A DNA stretch of 19,836 nucleotides from Gammaproteobacteria bacterium. GTDB lineage: Bacteria > Pseudomonadota > Gammaproteobacteria > DSM-19610. The notes below the pieces were generated by a model. The model was not told the origin of the DNA. It did no database searches and saw nothing but the letters and a program-made list of their open reading frames with translations. A program made the position numbers and the translations under genes. The number at the start of each line of letters is the position of its first letter. Within the stretch, counting starts at the first letter, position 1. Positions 1 to 6,582 of the stretch are shown one piece after another. The stretch covers positions 1 to 19,836 of the forward strand of contig DRQL01000126.1 in NCBI GenBank assembly GCA_011371465.1, in the 5' to 3' direction.

Positions 1-531
1 GACCGTTTTGCCTGGAACCTGCGCCGGGCGCGCGTCGCCATCTTTACCGGCAAGGTCGATGCCGGGGTAAAGATACTGGAACAGCAGCTCGCCGGGCCGG
101 ACGCGGACTGGGAGCCAAAGCATACGGATCGTCTGTTGCAGGTGGTGTTCGACCTGCAGACCCTGCAGGCGCACCGGCAGGCACTGAAGCTGTTCACGGC
201 CTTGCTGGACAAGCCGCTGGAACCACAGCAACGGCGTGAACTGCTGTTCTGGATGGCAGATTCGCTGCAGGCCCTCGAGCAGTATGAACAGGCCGCCTAC
301 CTGTACCTGAAGTCGGCGACCCTGACTGACGTAACCGCCATGGATCCCTGGGCACAGACCGCGCGTTACCATGCCGCCCAGGCACTGGTCGAGGCCGGCC
401 TGCTGCAGGACGCGCGGCAGATCTACACCGGCCTGCTGCATGCTACCCGTGATGCCAGCCGCAAGGCAGTGTTGCAAAATGAAATACAGCGCCTGCACCT
501 GGTCGCCGGCGCAAAACAGAAAGGGAGGTGA
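1..531 (+). CDS. TPR-like helical repeat protein (3' part only)
   Basis: The reading frame is open from the first base of the window and ends with TGA at 529-531, so the start lies upstream and only the last 176 residues are visible. The visible part is all helix-forming, with paired-helix units typical of tetratricopeptide repeats: a unit around ALKLFTALLD, one around WMADSLQALEQYEQAAYLYLK and one around YHAAQALVEAGLLQDARQIY. The A/G/Y spacing in the last two (for example ALEQYEQAAYLY) is what suggests TPR. No enzyme motif is seen, and such proteins usually serve as scaffolds. An internal TTG at 136 is in frame but there is no reason to start there. It overlaps the ribosome-binding region of the next gene and is probably cotranscribed with it. 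The family is a moderate-confidence call; the exact function is unknown. Confidence 0.7.
   Translation, partial: DRFAWNLRRARVAIFTGKVDAGVKILEQQLAGPDADWEPKHTDRLLQVVFDLQTLQAHRQALKLFTALLDKPLEPQQRRELLFWMADSLQALEQYEQAAYLYLKSATLTDVTAMDPWAQTARYHAAQALVEAGLLQDARQIYTGLLHATRDASRKAVLQNEIQRLHLVAGAKQKGR
523..528 (+). promoter_or_regulatory. Ribosome binding site deciding the methyltransferase start
   Basis: GGGAGG lies 5 nt before the ATG at 534. An in-frame GTG at 528 overlaps this motif, so the ATG is the better start. Confidence 0.7.
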
Positions 532-533
532 GC

Positions 534-1016
534 ATGCCCGGGCAGGATTTCGATGCCGTATTCGTCTCTCCGGTTGGCAGGCTGGGTATCCGGGTCGAGG
601 ACGGGGCGCTCTGCCGGCTGGCATTTCTGTCCGGCCACTACCGGCTGCGAACCGCCCGGTGCGCAGATACGCGCCGGGTGCAGCGCTCGATCCTGGGCTT
701 TTTTACGGACCCCGGCGCCGTGTCCGGGATCGATTGCCGACTGTCCGGGACGGATTTCCAGCGCCGGGTATGGCGAGCGCTGCGCAAGATTCCGTATGGG
801 AAAACAATGACATATGGAGGACTTGCGAAGCGCCTTGGCACCAGTCCCAGGGCGGTTGGCAATGCCTGCCGCCACAATCCCGTGCCCATCGTGGTGCCCT
901 GCCACCGGGTGGTGGCCCGGCATGGCCCGGGTGGTTTCGCAGGCGACCGGCAGGGACGCCTGGTGCGGATCAAGCAGAAGCTGCTGTGCGCCGAGGGCGT
1001 TGAAATCCGGGATTGA
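534..1016 (+). CDS. Methylated-DNA--protein-cysteine methyltransferase (Ogt/MGMT family)
   Basis: This is a suicide repair enzyme that transfers the alkyl group from O6-alkylguanine (and O4-alkylthymine) in DNA to its own cysteine. The 160-residue protein has the diagnostic IVVPCHRVV block, with acceptor Cys at residue 123 (codon 900-902). Just upstream is the helix-turn-helix DNA-binding segment (IPYGKTMTYGGLAKRLG, then RAVGNACRHNP, carrying the conserved asparagine of the family hinge). The length fits single-domain Ogt enzymes (about 160-180 residues); there is no Ada regulatory domain. The end is slightly unusual: the common GYAGG-K-LL pattern appears as GFAGDRQGRLVRIKQKLL. The start is ATG 534, supported by GGGAGG. 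It sits 2 nt after the preceding stop, which suggests cotranscription. The family call is very secure; choosing between ogt and other names is not possible here. Confidence 0.93.
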   Translation: MPGQDFDAVFVSPVGRLGIRVEDGALCRLAFLSGHYRLRTARCADTRRVQRSILGFFTDPGAVSGIDCRLSGTDFQRRVWRALRKIPYGKTMTYGGLAKRLGTSPRAVGNACRHNPVPIVVPCHRVVARHGPGGFAGDRQGRLVRIKQKLLCAEGVEIRD

Positions 1017-1107
1017 CGTCCCCACCTTACCGCAGGAGCAGGTTTCGCCCCGGGTGAAGCCAAAAAGACGAAAACGCGATCACTTATTCACTAACGAGTT
1101 CCAGACC

Positions 1108-2994
1108 ATGACTACAGAGACACAGAAAGAAACGCTTGAATTCCAGGCCGAGGTTCGCCAGCTGCTGGGCCTGATGATCCACTCGCTGTATTCCAGCAAG
1201 GAGATTTTTCTCCGCGAGCTGATTTCCAACGCCTCCGACGCCTGCGACAAGCTTAGCTTCGAGGCGTTGTCCAATGACGCCCTGTACGAAGGTGACAGCG
1301 AGCTGAAGATCCGTGTCAGCTTCGACAAGGACAAGCGCACCGTTACCGTCAGCGACAACGGCATCGGCATGTCGCGCGAAGAAGTCATGGATAACATCGG
1401 TACCATTGCCAAGTCCGGCACCAGACAGTTTTTCGATGCGCTGACCGGGGACCAGAGCAAGGACATCGAACTCATCGGCCAGTTCGGCGTCGGCTTCTAT
1501 TCGTGTTTCATCGTTGCCGACGAGGTAACCCTGACCACGCGTCGTGCCGGTGCCGCCGCAGACGAGGGGGTGCGCTGGGTTTCCAACGGCGAAGGCAGTT
1601 ACACGATGGAGTCGGTCGAAAAGGACAGCCGCGGCACGGAAGTGGTCCTGCATCTGCGCGAAGGGGAAGACGAATTCCTGGACGATTTTCGCCTGCGTTC
1701 GATTATCACCAAGTACTCCGACCACATTTCCCTGCCGATCGAAATGGCGTCGACCGAAGAAGGCAAGGAAGGCGAGTTCGAGGCGGTCAACAACGCTTCA
1801 GCGCTCTGGAAACGACCCAAGCGGGAGATCTCGGACGAGGAGTACAAGGAGTTCTACAAGCATGTTTCGCACGACTTCGGCGAACCGCTGGCCTGGAGCC
1901 ATAACCAGGTGGAGGGCACGCAGTCCTACACCAGCCTGCTGTATATACCGAAGCACGCACCGTTCGATCTCTGGGACCGCGACCGGCGGCACGGCATCAA
2001 GCTGTACGTGCGCCGCGTGTTCATCATGGACGACGCGGAAAACCTGATGCCGCAGTACCTGCGCTTCATTCGCGGCCTGGTGGATTCTGATGACCTGCCG
2101 CTGAACGTGTCGCGCGAAATCCTGCAGAAGAACAAGTTTATCGACAGCATCCGCAACGCGTCGGTCAAGAAAGTGCTGGGCCTGCTGGAGAACATGGCCA
2201 AAAACGAACCGGAACAGTACGCGGAGTTCTGGAAACAGTACGGCCAGGTCATGAAAGAAGGGCCGGCCGAAGACTTTTCCAACCGCGAACGCATCGCCAA
2301 ATTACTGCGCTTTGCGTCGACCAACAGCGATACGGAAGACCAGACCGTCTCGCTGGAAGACTATGTGAGCCGCATGCAGGAAGGCCAGGAAAAAATCTAC
2401 TACGTGACGGCGGACAGTTTTGCGGCGGCCAAAAACAGCCCGCACCTGGAAGTATTCCGCAAGAAAGGCATTGAAGTGCTGCTGATGAGCGACCGCGTGG
2501 ACGAGTGGCTGGTCTCGCACCTGACGGAATTTGACGGCAAGCCGCTGGTGTCAGTCGCCAAGGGCGAGCTGGACCTCGGTAAACTGAGTGATGAAGAAGA
2601 TAAAAAAGCCGCTGAAAAAGTCGAGGGCGAGTACAAGGAGCTGCTTGAACGTATCAAGGAAACACTGGCGGACGATGTGCAGGACGTGCGCATCAGCCAC
2701 CGCCTGACCGATTCGCCTTCCTGCCTGGTGCTGGGAGAACACGATATGCCGGTACACATGCAGCAGCTGATGAAACAGGCGGGTCACGATGTCCCGGTCA
2801 GCAAGCCCTCGCTGGAGATCAATCCCGAGCACCCGCTGGTGGCGCACCTGAAACAGGAGCAGGATCCGGAGCGCTTTGCCGACTGGGCCCACCTGCTGTT
2901 CGAGCAGGCGCTGTTGAGCGAAGGCGGTCAGCTGGAGGACCCGACCGTGTTCGTGAAACGCATGAACAGTATTCTGGTCGAACTGTCCGGCTAG
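1108..2994 (+). CDS. htpG: Molecular chaperone HtpG (Hsp90 family)
   Basis: This is a cytosolic ATP-dependent dimeric chaperone that remodels client proteins, often together with DnaK. The 628-residue product matches the usual 620-635 residues. The N-terminal GHKL ATPase domain shows the catalytic-helix motif FLRELISNASDA (Glu and Asn for ATP and Mg), DNGIGMS, and the lid/glycine segment GQFGVGFYSCF. The middle domain has WSHNQVEGTQSYTSLLYIP and the RGLVDSDDLPLNVSREILQ signature. The C-terminal dimerisation domain ends in the VKRMNSILVELSG region. The frame is open far upstream into the methyltransferase gene, but homology starts at MTTETQKETLEFQAEV, so ATG 1108 was chosen; the ribosome binding site there is weak. 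It is followed 25 nt later by a DsbA-like gene and may head a stress operon. I see no convincing heat-shock promoter in 1017-1107. Confidence 0.97.
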   Translation: MTTETQKETLEFQAEVRQLLGLMIHSLYSSKEIFLRELISNASDACDKLSFEALSNDALYEGDSELKIRVSFDKDKRTVTVSDNGIGMSREEVMDNIGTIAKSGTRQFFDALTGDQSKDIELIGQFGVGFYSCFIVADEVTLTTRRAGAAADEGVRWVSNGEGSYTMESVEKDSRGTEVVLHLREGEDEFLDDFRLRSIITKYSDHISLPIEMASTEEGKEGEFEAVNNASALWKRPKREISDEEYKEFYKHVSHDFGEPLAWSHNQVEGTQSYTSLLYIPKHAPFDLWDRDRRHGIKLYVRRVFIMDDAENLMPQYLRFIRGLVDSDDLPLNVSREILQKNKFIDSIRNASVKKVLGLLENMAKNEPEQYAEFWKQYGQVMKEGPAEDFSNRERIAKLLRFASTNSDTEDQTVSLEDYVSRMQEGQEKIYYVTADSFAAAKNSPHLEVFRKKGIEVLLMSDRVDEWLVSHLTEFDGKPLVSVAKGELDLGKLSDEEDKKAAEKVEGEYKELLERIKETLADDVQDVRISHRLTDSPSCLVLGEHDMPVHMQQLMKQAGHDVPVSKPSLEINPEHPLVAHLKQEQDPERFADWAHLLFEQALLSEGGQLEDPTVFVKRMNSILVELSG

Positions 2995-3019
2995 CAGGGC
3001 AGACGGAGCGTACAGACCA

Positions 3020-3634
3020 GTGTCCCCCAGGCCTGAACTGAAAGTCACCGTATTCAGTGATTATATCTGTCCCTTCTGTTACATAGGTGACGCGCGTCTC
3101 GATCATTTGCGCGCAGACTATGACCTGAAGGTCAACTGGTGTTTCCTGGAGATACACCCGGAAACCTCGCCCGAGGGAGAACCGGTAGCCTCACTGAATT
3201 ACCCGTCCGAGACCTGGCAGCGCATGATGGCCACGCTCGGGGAGATGGCGGCGGAAGAGCAGCTGCCCCTGCTCGAGCACGATTTCACCACCAACTCGCG
3301 TTCCGCTCTGCTGCTGGCGGAGGCGGCGAAATACATTGACCGCGATCTGTTTTACCGCCTGCACAAGCGCCTCTTCGAGGCGTATTTTGCGCAAGGTAAA
3401 AATATCGGTGACCGGGATTGTCTGCGTGAACTGGCGCTGGAAACCGGTATGGAGGCACAACAGGTCGAGGCGGCCTGGGGGGATGCCGGGGTTGCCGGTC
3501 GCCTGCAGCACTACCGGAAGGCGGCCGAGGACCTGAACGTCAGGGCGACACCGACCTATTTTATTGGTGAACAGCGCCTGGACGGTGCGGTACCCGTCGC
3601 GCAGCTTGCCCGGGCGGCCAGGGCCGTTGGCTGA
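3020..3634 (+). CDS. DsbA-family thiol oxidoreductase, FrnE-like, cytoplasmic
   Basis: The 204-residue protein has a thioredoxin fold with a helical insertion. Near the N-terminus is VTVFSDYICPFCYIG with a CPFC redox pair at residues 17 and 20. Near the C-terminus is the RATPTYFIGEQRLDGAVP segment, carrying the cis-proline (TP) and the loop typical of the DsbA/FrnE/2-hydroxychromene-2-carboxylate isomerase group. The W-R-F-L-E-I-H-P-E style segment (NWCFLEIHPETSPEG) also fits FrnE-like proteins. There is no signal peptide, so it should act in the cytoplasm, unlike true DsbA; FrnE of Deinococcus is a known cytoplasmic isomerase/oxidoreductase linked to oxidative stress. The start is GTG 3020 with a weak upstream GGAG at 3004. 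Its stop overlaps the start of the Hsp15 gene by 8 nt, so translation is probably coupled. Substrate is unknown. Confidence 0.85.
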   Translation: MSPRPELKVTVFSDYICPFCYIGDARLDHLRADYDLKVNWCFLEIHPETSPEGEPVASLNYPSETWQRMMATLGEMAAEEQLPLLEHDFTTNSRSALLLAEAAKYIDRDLFYRLHKRLFEAYFAQGKNIGDRDCLRELALETGMEAQQVEAAWGDAGVAGRLQHYRKAAEDLNVRATPTYFIGEQRLDGAVPVAQLARAARAVG

Positions 3635-4004
3635 ATCCGTACGCATCGACAAGTGGTTGTGGGCGGCGCGTTTCTACAAGACGCGCAGCCTGGCCGCGCA
3701 GGCCGTGGATGGCGGCAAGGTGCAGTTGAACGGTGCGCGGGTCAAGCGGGCGCGGGCGCTGTCCACAGGTGACCGCCTGGAGATTCACAAGGGCGGTTAC
3801 GAGTACCGCATAGAGGTACTGGCGCTGTCACAGCGCCGGGGACCGGCAAAGGTTGCGCAGACCCTGTACGAGGAATCCGCGCAAAGTATCGAAAAACGTG
3901 CTGCTCTCAGTGAACAGCACAGGCTGGCTGCAGCTACTACCCCGCATCCCCAACGCAAACCGGACAAGAAAGCCCGTCGCCAGTTACGCGAGATGAAATG
4001 GTAA
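3627..4004 (+). CDS. hslR: Heat shock protein 15, S4-domain RNA-binding protein
   Basis: Hsp15 binds stalled 50S subunits carrying peptidyl-tRNA and helps recycle them after heat stress. The product (125 residues, against about 133 in E. coli) has an S4 RNA-binding domain at roughly residues 5-65: VRIDKWLWAARFYKTRSLAAQAVDGGKVQLNGARVKRARALSTGDRLEI. A linker and a strongly basic tail (RKPDKKARRQLREMKW) follow, as expected for this family. The start chosen is TTG 3627, which gives an N-terminus (MAESVRIDKWLW) that matches the family; a GTG at 3564 in the same frame would add 21 residues of unlikely sequence. The gene overlaps the previous stop by 8 nt and the next start by 7 nt, so the three genes look translationally coupled. 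The family is secure; the start is moderately so. Confidence 0.92.
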   Translation: MAESVRIDKWLWAARFYKTRSLAAQAVDGGKVQLNGARVKRARALSTGDRLEIHKGGYEYRIEVLALSQRRGPAKVAQTLYEESAQSIEKRAALSEQHRLAAATTPHPQRKPDKKARRQLREMKW

Positions 4005-4444
4005 AGCCGGTTACCCCGCTGTTGACGGTCGATATCGTGATCGAAATGACCGATCGACCCGGGCGTCCGATTGTGTTGATCGAACGTCGTTACCCGCCGC
4101 ACGGCTGGGCATTACCCGGCGGTTTTGTCGACGTGGGCGAGCGTCTTGAGCAGGCTGCTGTACGCGAAGCGCGGGAAGAGACCGGCCTGGATGTCAGTCT
4201 GGTCTGCCTGCTGGGCTGCTATTCCGATCCGCAGCGCGATGCCCGCGGTCACACGGTCAGTGCCGTGTATGTGGCGACGGCGGCGGGTGAGGCTTCGGCG
4301 CAGGATGACGCAAAGGGGCTGGCGCTGTTCGATCCCGCGCAGTGTCCGACGCTGGTGTTCGATCATGCACAGATACTCGAGGATTACCGGCACTGGCGCG
4401 CGACCGGGCAGCCTGCGCCGTTACGGTGTCAGGGGGGGGGCTGA
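3998..4444 (+). CDS. Nudix hydrolase
   Basis: Nudix enzymes hydrolyse nucleoside diphosphates linked to another group, and many clean up damaged or toxic nucleotides. The 148-residue product has a complete Nudix box, GGFVDVGERLEQAAVREAREETGLDV, with the GX5EX7REXXEEXG spacing and the metal-binding glutamates of REAREETG intact. The preceding WALPGG and the following strand VSLVCLLGCYSDPQRDARGHTVSAVYVA fit an ADP-ribose pyrophosphatase-like subgroup, but the substrate is an inference only. The ATG sits in ATGGTAA, overlapping the Hsp15 stop by 7 nt. The last three codons are made by a run of nine G (4432-4440), so slippage or a sequencing error there would change the C-terminus but not the Nudix fold. 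Confidence 0.9.
   Translation: MVKPVTPLLTVDIVIEMTDRPGRPIVLIERRYPPHGWALPGGFVDVGERLEQAAVREAREETGLDVSLVCLLGCYSDPQRDARGHTVSAVYVATAAGEASAQDDAKGLALFDPAQCPTLVFDHAQILEDYRHWRATGQPAPLRCQGGG
4432..4440 (+). repeat. G9 homopolymer at the 3' end of the Nudix gene
   Basis: Nine consecutive G encode the final Gly-Gly-Gly just before the TGA at 4442-4444. Such tracts are prone to slippage and to base-calling errors. Confidence 0.85.
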
Positions 4445-4459
4445 TTAATCCGGAATTCA

Positions 4460-4540
4460 CGTCATTGCGAGCGCAGCGCGGCAATCTCCAACCGACTGAT
4501 TCCACGGTTATGAGATTGCCGCGCTGCGCTCGCAATGACG
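4460..4540. repeat. Long palindromic intergenic repeat (perfect 29-bp arms)
   Basis: The left arm 4460-4488 begins CGTCATTGCGAGCGCAGC and ends GCAATCTC. The right arm 4512-4540 is its exact reverse complement. Inside, AACCG (4490-4494) pairs with CGGTT (4505-4509), leaving a 10-nt apical loop, so the element can fold into one very long hairpin or cruciform. The CGTCATTGCGAG...GCAATCTC type of palindrome is, from general knowledge, a widespread interspersed bacterial repeat. It lies between two convergent genes, a common place for such elements, and could block readthrough, but has no T-run of an intrinsic terminator. Confidence 0.9.
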
Positions 4541-4572
4541 AATGAATATACGGTCTGGCGATTGCGGGCTTT

Positions 4573-4602
4573 GTCCCGGGGCAGCGGTCCTCTTGCCGGG
4601 AC
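4573..4602. other. Hairpin near the 3' end of the pseudo-receiver gene
   Basis: GTCCCGG (4573-4579) pairs perfectly with CCGGGAC (4596-4602). The stem continues with CA/TG after a GG bulge, leaving a 10-nt loop. It lies 20 nt beyond the stop of the minus-strand gene. No T-run follows on either strand, so calling it a terminator would be speculative. Confidence 0.4.
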
Positions 4603-4621
4603 GAGTGAAGGCCGTGAGTCG

Positions 4622-5302
4622 CTAGCAATACGCGGGCTGGTGCACGTACTGTGTGCGGCGCAGGTGGTTCAGGATGAGCAGGAACGGATCGTTATCGCCG
4701 GAATTGACACAGAGCGTCTTTGGCTGAAACCCCGTGCGACTGTTCCATTGCGGTGTAAGGTCGGGCAACTCGGTGCGAATCAGCGCCAGGTCGTAGTTGC
4801 GTAACGCCATGGCGATGCGTGCTTCCTTGGCGGACCGGGCCCGGAACAGCGTGGTTTGCCGGCCGATGGTGTTCTGCACCAGGCTGGCAAGCCGGTCGTT
4901 TTCTTCCACGTGCAGGATGCAGGGCGGGTGCCCGGCGGAACGCTGCCCGGCCTGCTTCAGGGCAAAGATCAGGCGCGCATGATCCGTGCAGCCGGCCAGC
5001 CAGTCCGGTTCATCGTCACCTGCCTTGCTTTCGGCCGTGGTAGAGATGACCAGTATGGGCATCCAGGGATGTTCCTGCCGCAATTCCATCGCAAACGAAA
5101 TGCCGTCGCGGTCGGCCAGCAACAGGTCGAGCGCGATGCCGTCATAGTGCTGGTTCCACAGCCGTTCGCGCGCGTCATCCGCCCCGGTCGCGCAGTCGAT
5201 TTCCACACCGGCCGCGTTCAATCGCTCTTTGAGCGGTTGCAGTTTGGTGGTGTCGGACGAACAGAGTAACAGGCGGGAGACAGTCGTTTCGCTGGATGAC
5301 AT
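4622..5302 (-). CDS. Tandem receiver-like (pseudo-receiver) protein
   Basis: The 226-residue protein has two CheY-like domains and no output domain. Domain 1 (about residues 10-118) keeps the phospho-acceptor position Asp59 (DGIALDLLLADRDG) and the Ser/Thr switch position (VISTTAE, 87-88). Its acidic pair is replaced by Ser15-Ser16 (only Asp17 remains), and the conserved Lys-Pro near the end is absent. Domain 2 (about 127-215, starting CILHVEENDRLASLVQNTI) keeps the acidic cluster VEEND, but the acceptor position is Arg176 (DLALIRTELPD). Domain 2 therefore cannot be phosphorylated at the usual place and domain 1 is doubtful. This suggests a protein-protein interaction role. It is transcribed divergently from the MoxR/VWA pair across 218 bp. 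The start is ATG at 5302, and no good ribosome binding site is seen. The partner is unknown. Confidence 0.75.
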   Translation of the reverse strand: MSSSETTVSRLLLCSSDTTKLQPLKERLNAAGVEIDCATGADDARERLWNQHYDGIALDLLLADRDGISFAMELRQEHPWMPILVISTTAESKAGDDEPDWLAGCTDHARLIFALKQAGQRSAGHPPCILHVEENDRLASLVQNTIGRQTTLFRARSAKEARIAMALRNYDLALIRTELPDLTPQWNSRTGFQPKTLCVNSGDNDPFLLILNHLRRTQYVHQPAYC

Positions 5303-5447
5303 ACGGGTATCAGGGCTGTGGTCGGTGTAATGCGTAACGTAGCGGCGGGGGTCGGGATTTGTTGAGATGCGCGGGCAGCCGCAGCACTGTGCCGAAAGCC
5401 GGTTTTAACCCGTTGTGTTCTGGTGGTTTTCCGGACTTCCCATGCAA

Positions 5448-5475
5448 TTGACCGGCTTCTTGCGTACCATATCGC
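5448..5475 (+). promoter_or_regulatory. Putative sigma-70 promoter of the MoxR/VWA operon
   Basis: TTGACC (5448-5453), a 16-nt spacer and TATCGC (5470-5475) lie about 45 nt before the MoxR start codon. The -35 is good and the -10 mediocre. It is the best candidate in the 218-bp divergent region 5303-5520, where I saw no other clear element. Confidence 0.5.
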
Positions 5476-5511
5476 GTCTTTGCAGGAGGGCTGCCCGGCG
5501 GCAGCGGTATT

Positions 5512-5516
5512 GGAGG
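5512..5516 (+). promoter_or_regulatory. Strong ribosome binding site of the MoxR-type ATPase gene
   Basis: GGAGG, continuing as GGAGGAG, ends 4 nt before the ATG at 5521 and fixes that start. Confidence 0.75.
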
Positions 5517-5520
5517 AGTC

Positions 5521-6567
5521 ATGCGACCATCCCAGTTGTTTACAGTGCTTGAAACCGAGTTCCAGAGCGTGCAGTTGCGCCAGCACACGCCGGTGATGCT
5601 GTGGGGACCACCCGGGGTCGGCAAGTCGCAGATCGTTGCCCAGGTGGCGCAACAGCACCAGGTTCCGGTCATCGACCTCCGTCTCTCGCAAATGGAACCT
5701 ACTGATTTGCGGGGCATTCCCTTTCGGGTCGGTGAGCAGGTCGAGTGGGCGGTGCCGACCATGCTGCCGGACGCCGAACGGCACGGACCGAACGGCATCC
5801 TGTTCCTCGACGAAATCACCTCGGTACCCCCCAGTGTGTCGGCCGCGGCCTACCAGCTGATCCTGGACCGGCGGCTGGGTGCTTACGAGGTGCCCGCGGG
5901 CTGGGCCATCTTCGCAGCCGGCAACCGGCAGGGCGACCGGGGCGTGACCTACAGCATGCCGGCACCGCTGGCGAACCGCTTTTCGCACTACGAGCTGGAC
6001 GTCAACCTGGACGACTGGGTCGCCTGGGCCTACGCCAACGGCATCGACGAGCGGCTGATTGCTTTCCTGCGTTTCCGGCCCGAATTGCTGTTCGAGTTCG
6101 ATCCAGCGCACAACCCGGTGGCTTTCCCGTCACCGCGTTCCTGGGAGTTTGCCCACCGCGCCCTGCAGAAGTTCGGCGGCAGCGCGCAGGTGCTGGTCGA
6201 GGCGTTGCAGGCCTGTGTCGGACCGGCCGCGGGGATCGAACTGCACGCCTTTGTCGACAACCTGGACAAGCTGCCCGATATCGACGCCATTACCCGCGGT
6301 GAATCGGTGCCGGTGCCCAAAGAGACCGACCTGCAGTATGCCGTCGCCACGGCGCTGGTGGCGCGAGCCATCCGTGAACGGGACGGTGAGGATGCGCAAA
6401 CCGTGCACGGGCATATCATCGACTACGCCGGTGCGTTCCCGCAGCGCGAGATGGGCGTGATGCTGATCTCGGACATGCACCGGGCCATCGGCCAGGACCT
6501 GTTCCAGGTGCCGCAGTTTTCCAAATGGGCGAAAGCCGTTGCCGACGTTATGCTGTTCGACATGTAG
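5521..6567 (+). CDS. MoxR-type AAA+ ATPase
   Basis: The 348-residue AAA+ protein has Walker A GPPGVGKS (residues 29-36), Walker B GILFLDEIT (Asp97-Glu98), a sensor 1 segment FAAGNRQ (Asn135) and the PLANRFSH segment with an arginine-finger-like Arg153. These fit the MoxR branch, whose members work as chaperone-like rings acting on a VWA-domain partner encoded next door. The DLRGIP segment after the second strand is also typical of MoxR proteins. The partner is supplied by the next gene, 15 nt downstream. The C-terminal part (about 170-348) is helical with no extra domain recognised. Client and pathway are unknown; transfer from named MoxR systems such as RavA-ViaA would be unsafe. Confidence 0.9.
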   Translation: MRPSQLFTVLETEFQSVQLRQHTPVMLWGPPGVGKSQIVAQVAQQHQVPVIDLRLSQMEPTDLRGIPFRVGEQVEWAVPTMLPDAERHGPNGILFLDEITSVPPSVSAAAYQLILDRRLGAYEVPAGWAIFAAGNRQGDRGVTYSMPAPLANRFSHYELDVNLDDWVAWAYANGIDERLIAFLRFRPELLFEFDPAHNPVAFPSPRSWEFAHRALQKFGGSAQVLVEALQACVGPAAGIELHAFVDNLDKLPDIDAITRGESVPVPKETDLQYAVATALVARAIRERDGEDAQTVHGHIIDYAGAFPQREMGVMLISDMHRAIGQDLFQVPQFSKWAKAVADVMLFDM

Positions 6568-6582
6568 CGGTTGCGCACCACC

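Noticed and set aside
1026..1055. Heat-shock sigma-32-like promoter before htpG (CTTACCG ... CCCCGGGT)
   Set aside because: Spacing is acceptable, but only a few positions match CTTGAAA and CCCCATNT, and it overlaps no better evidence.
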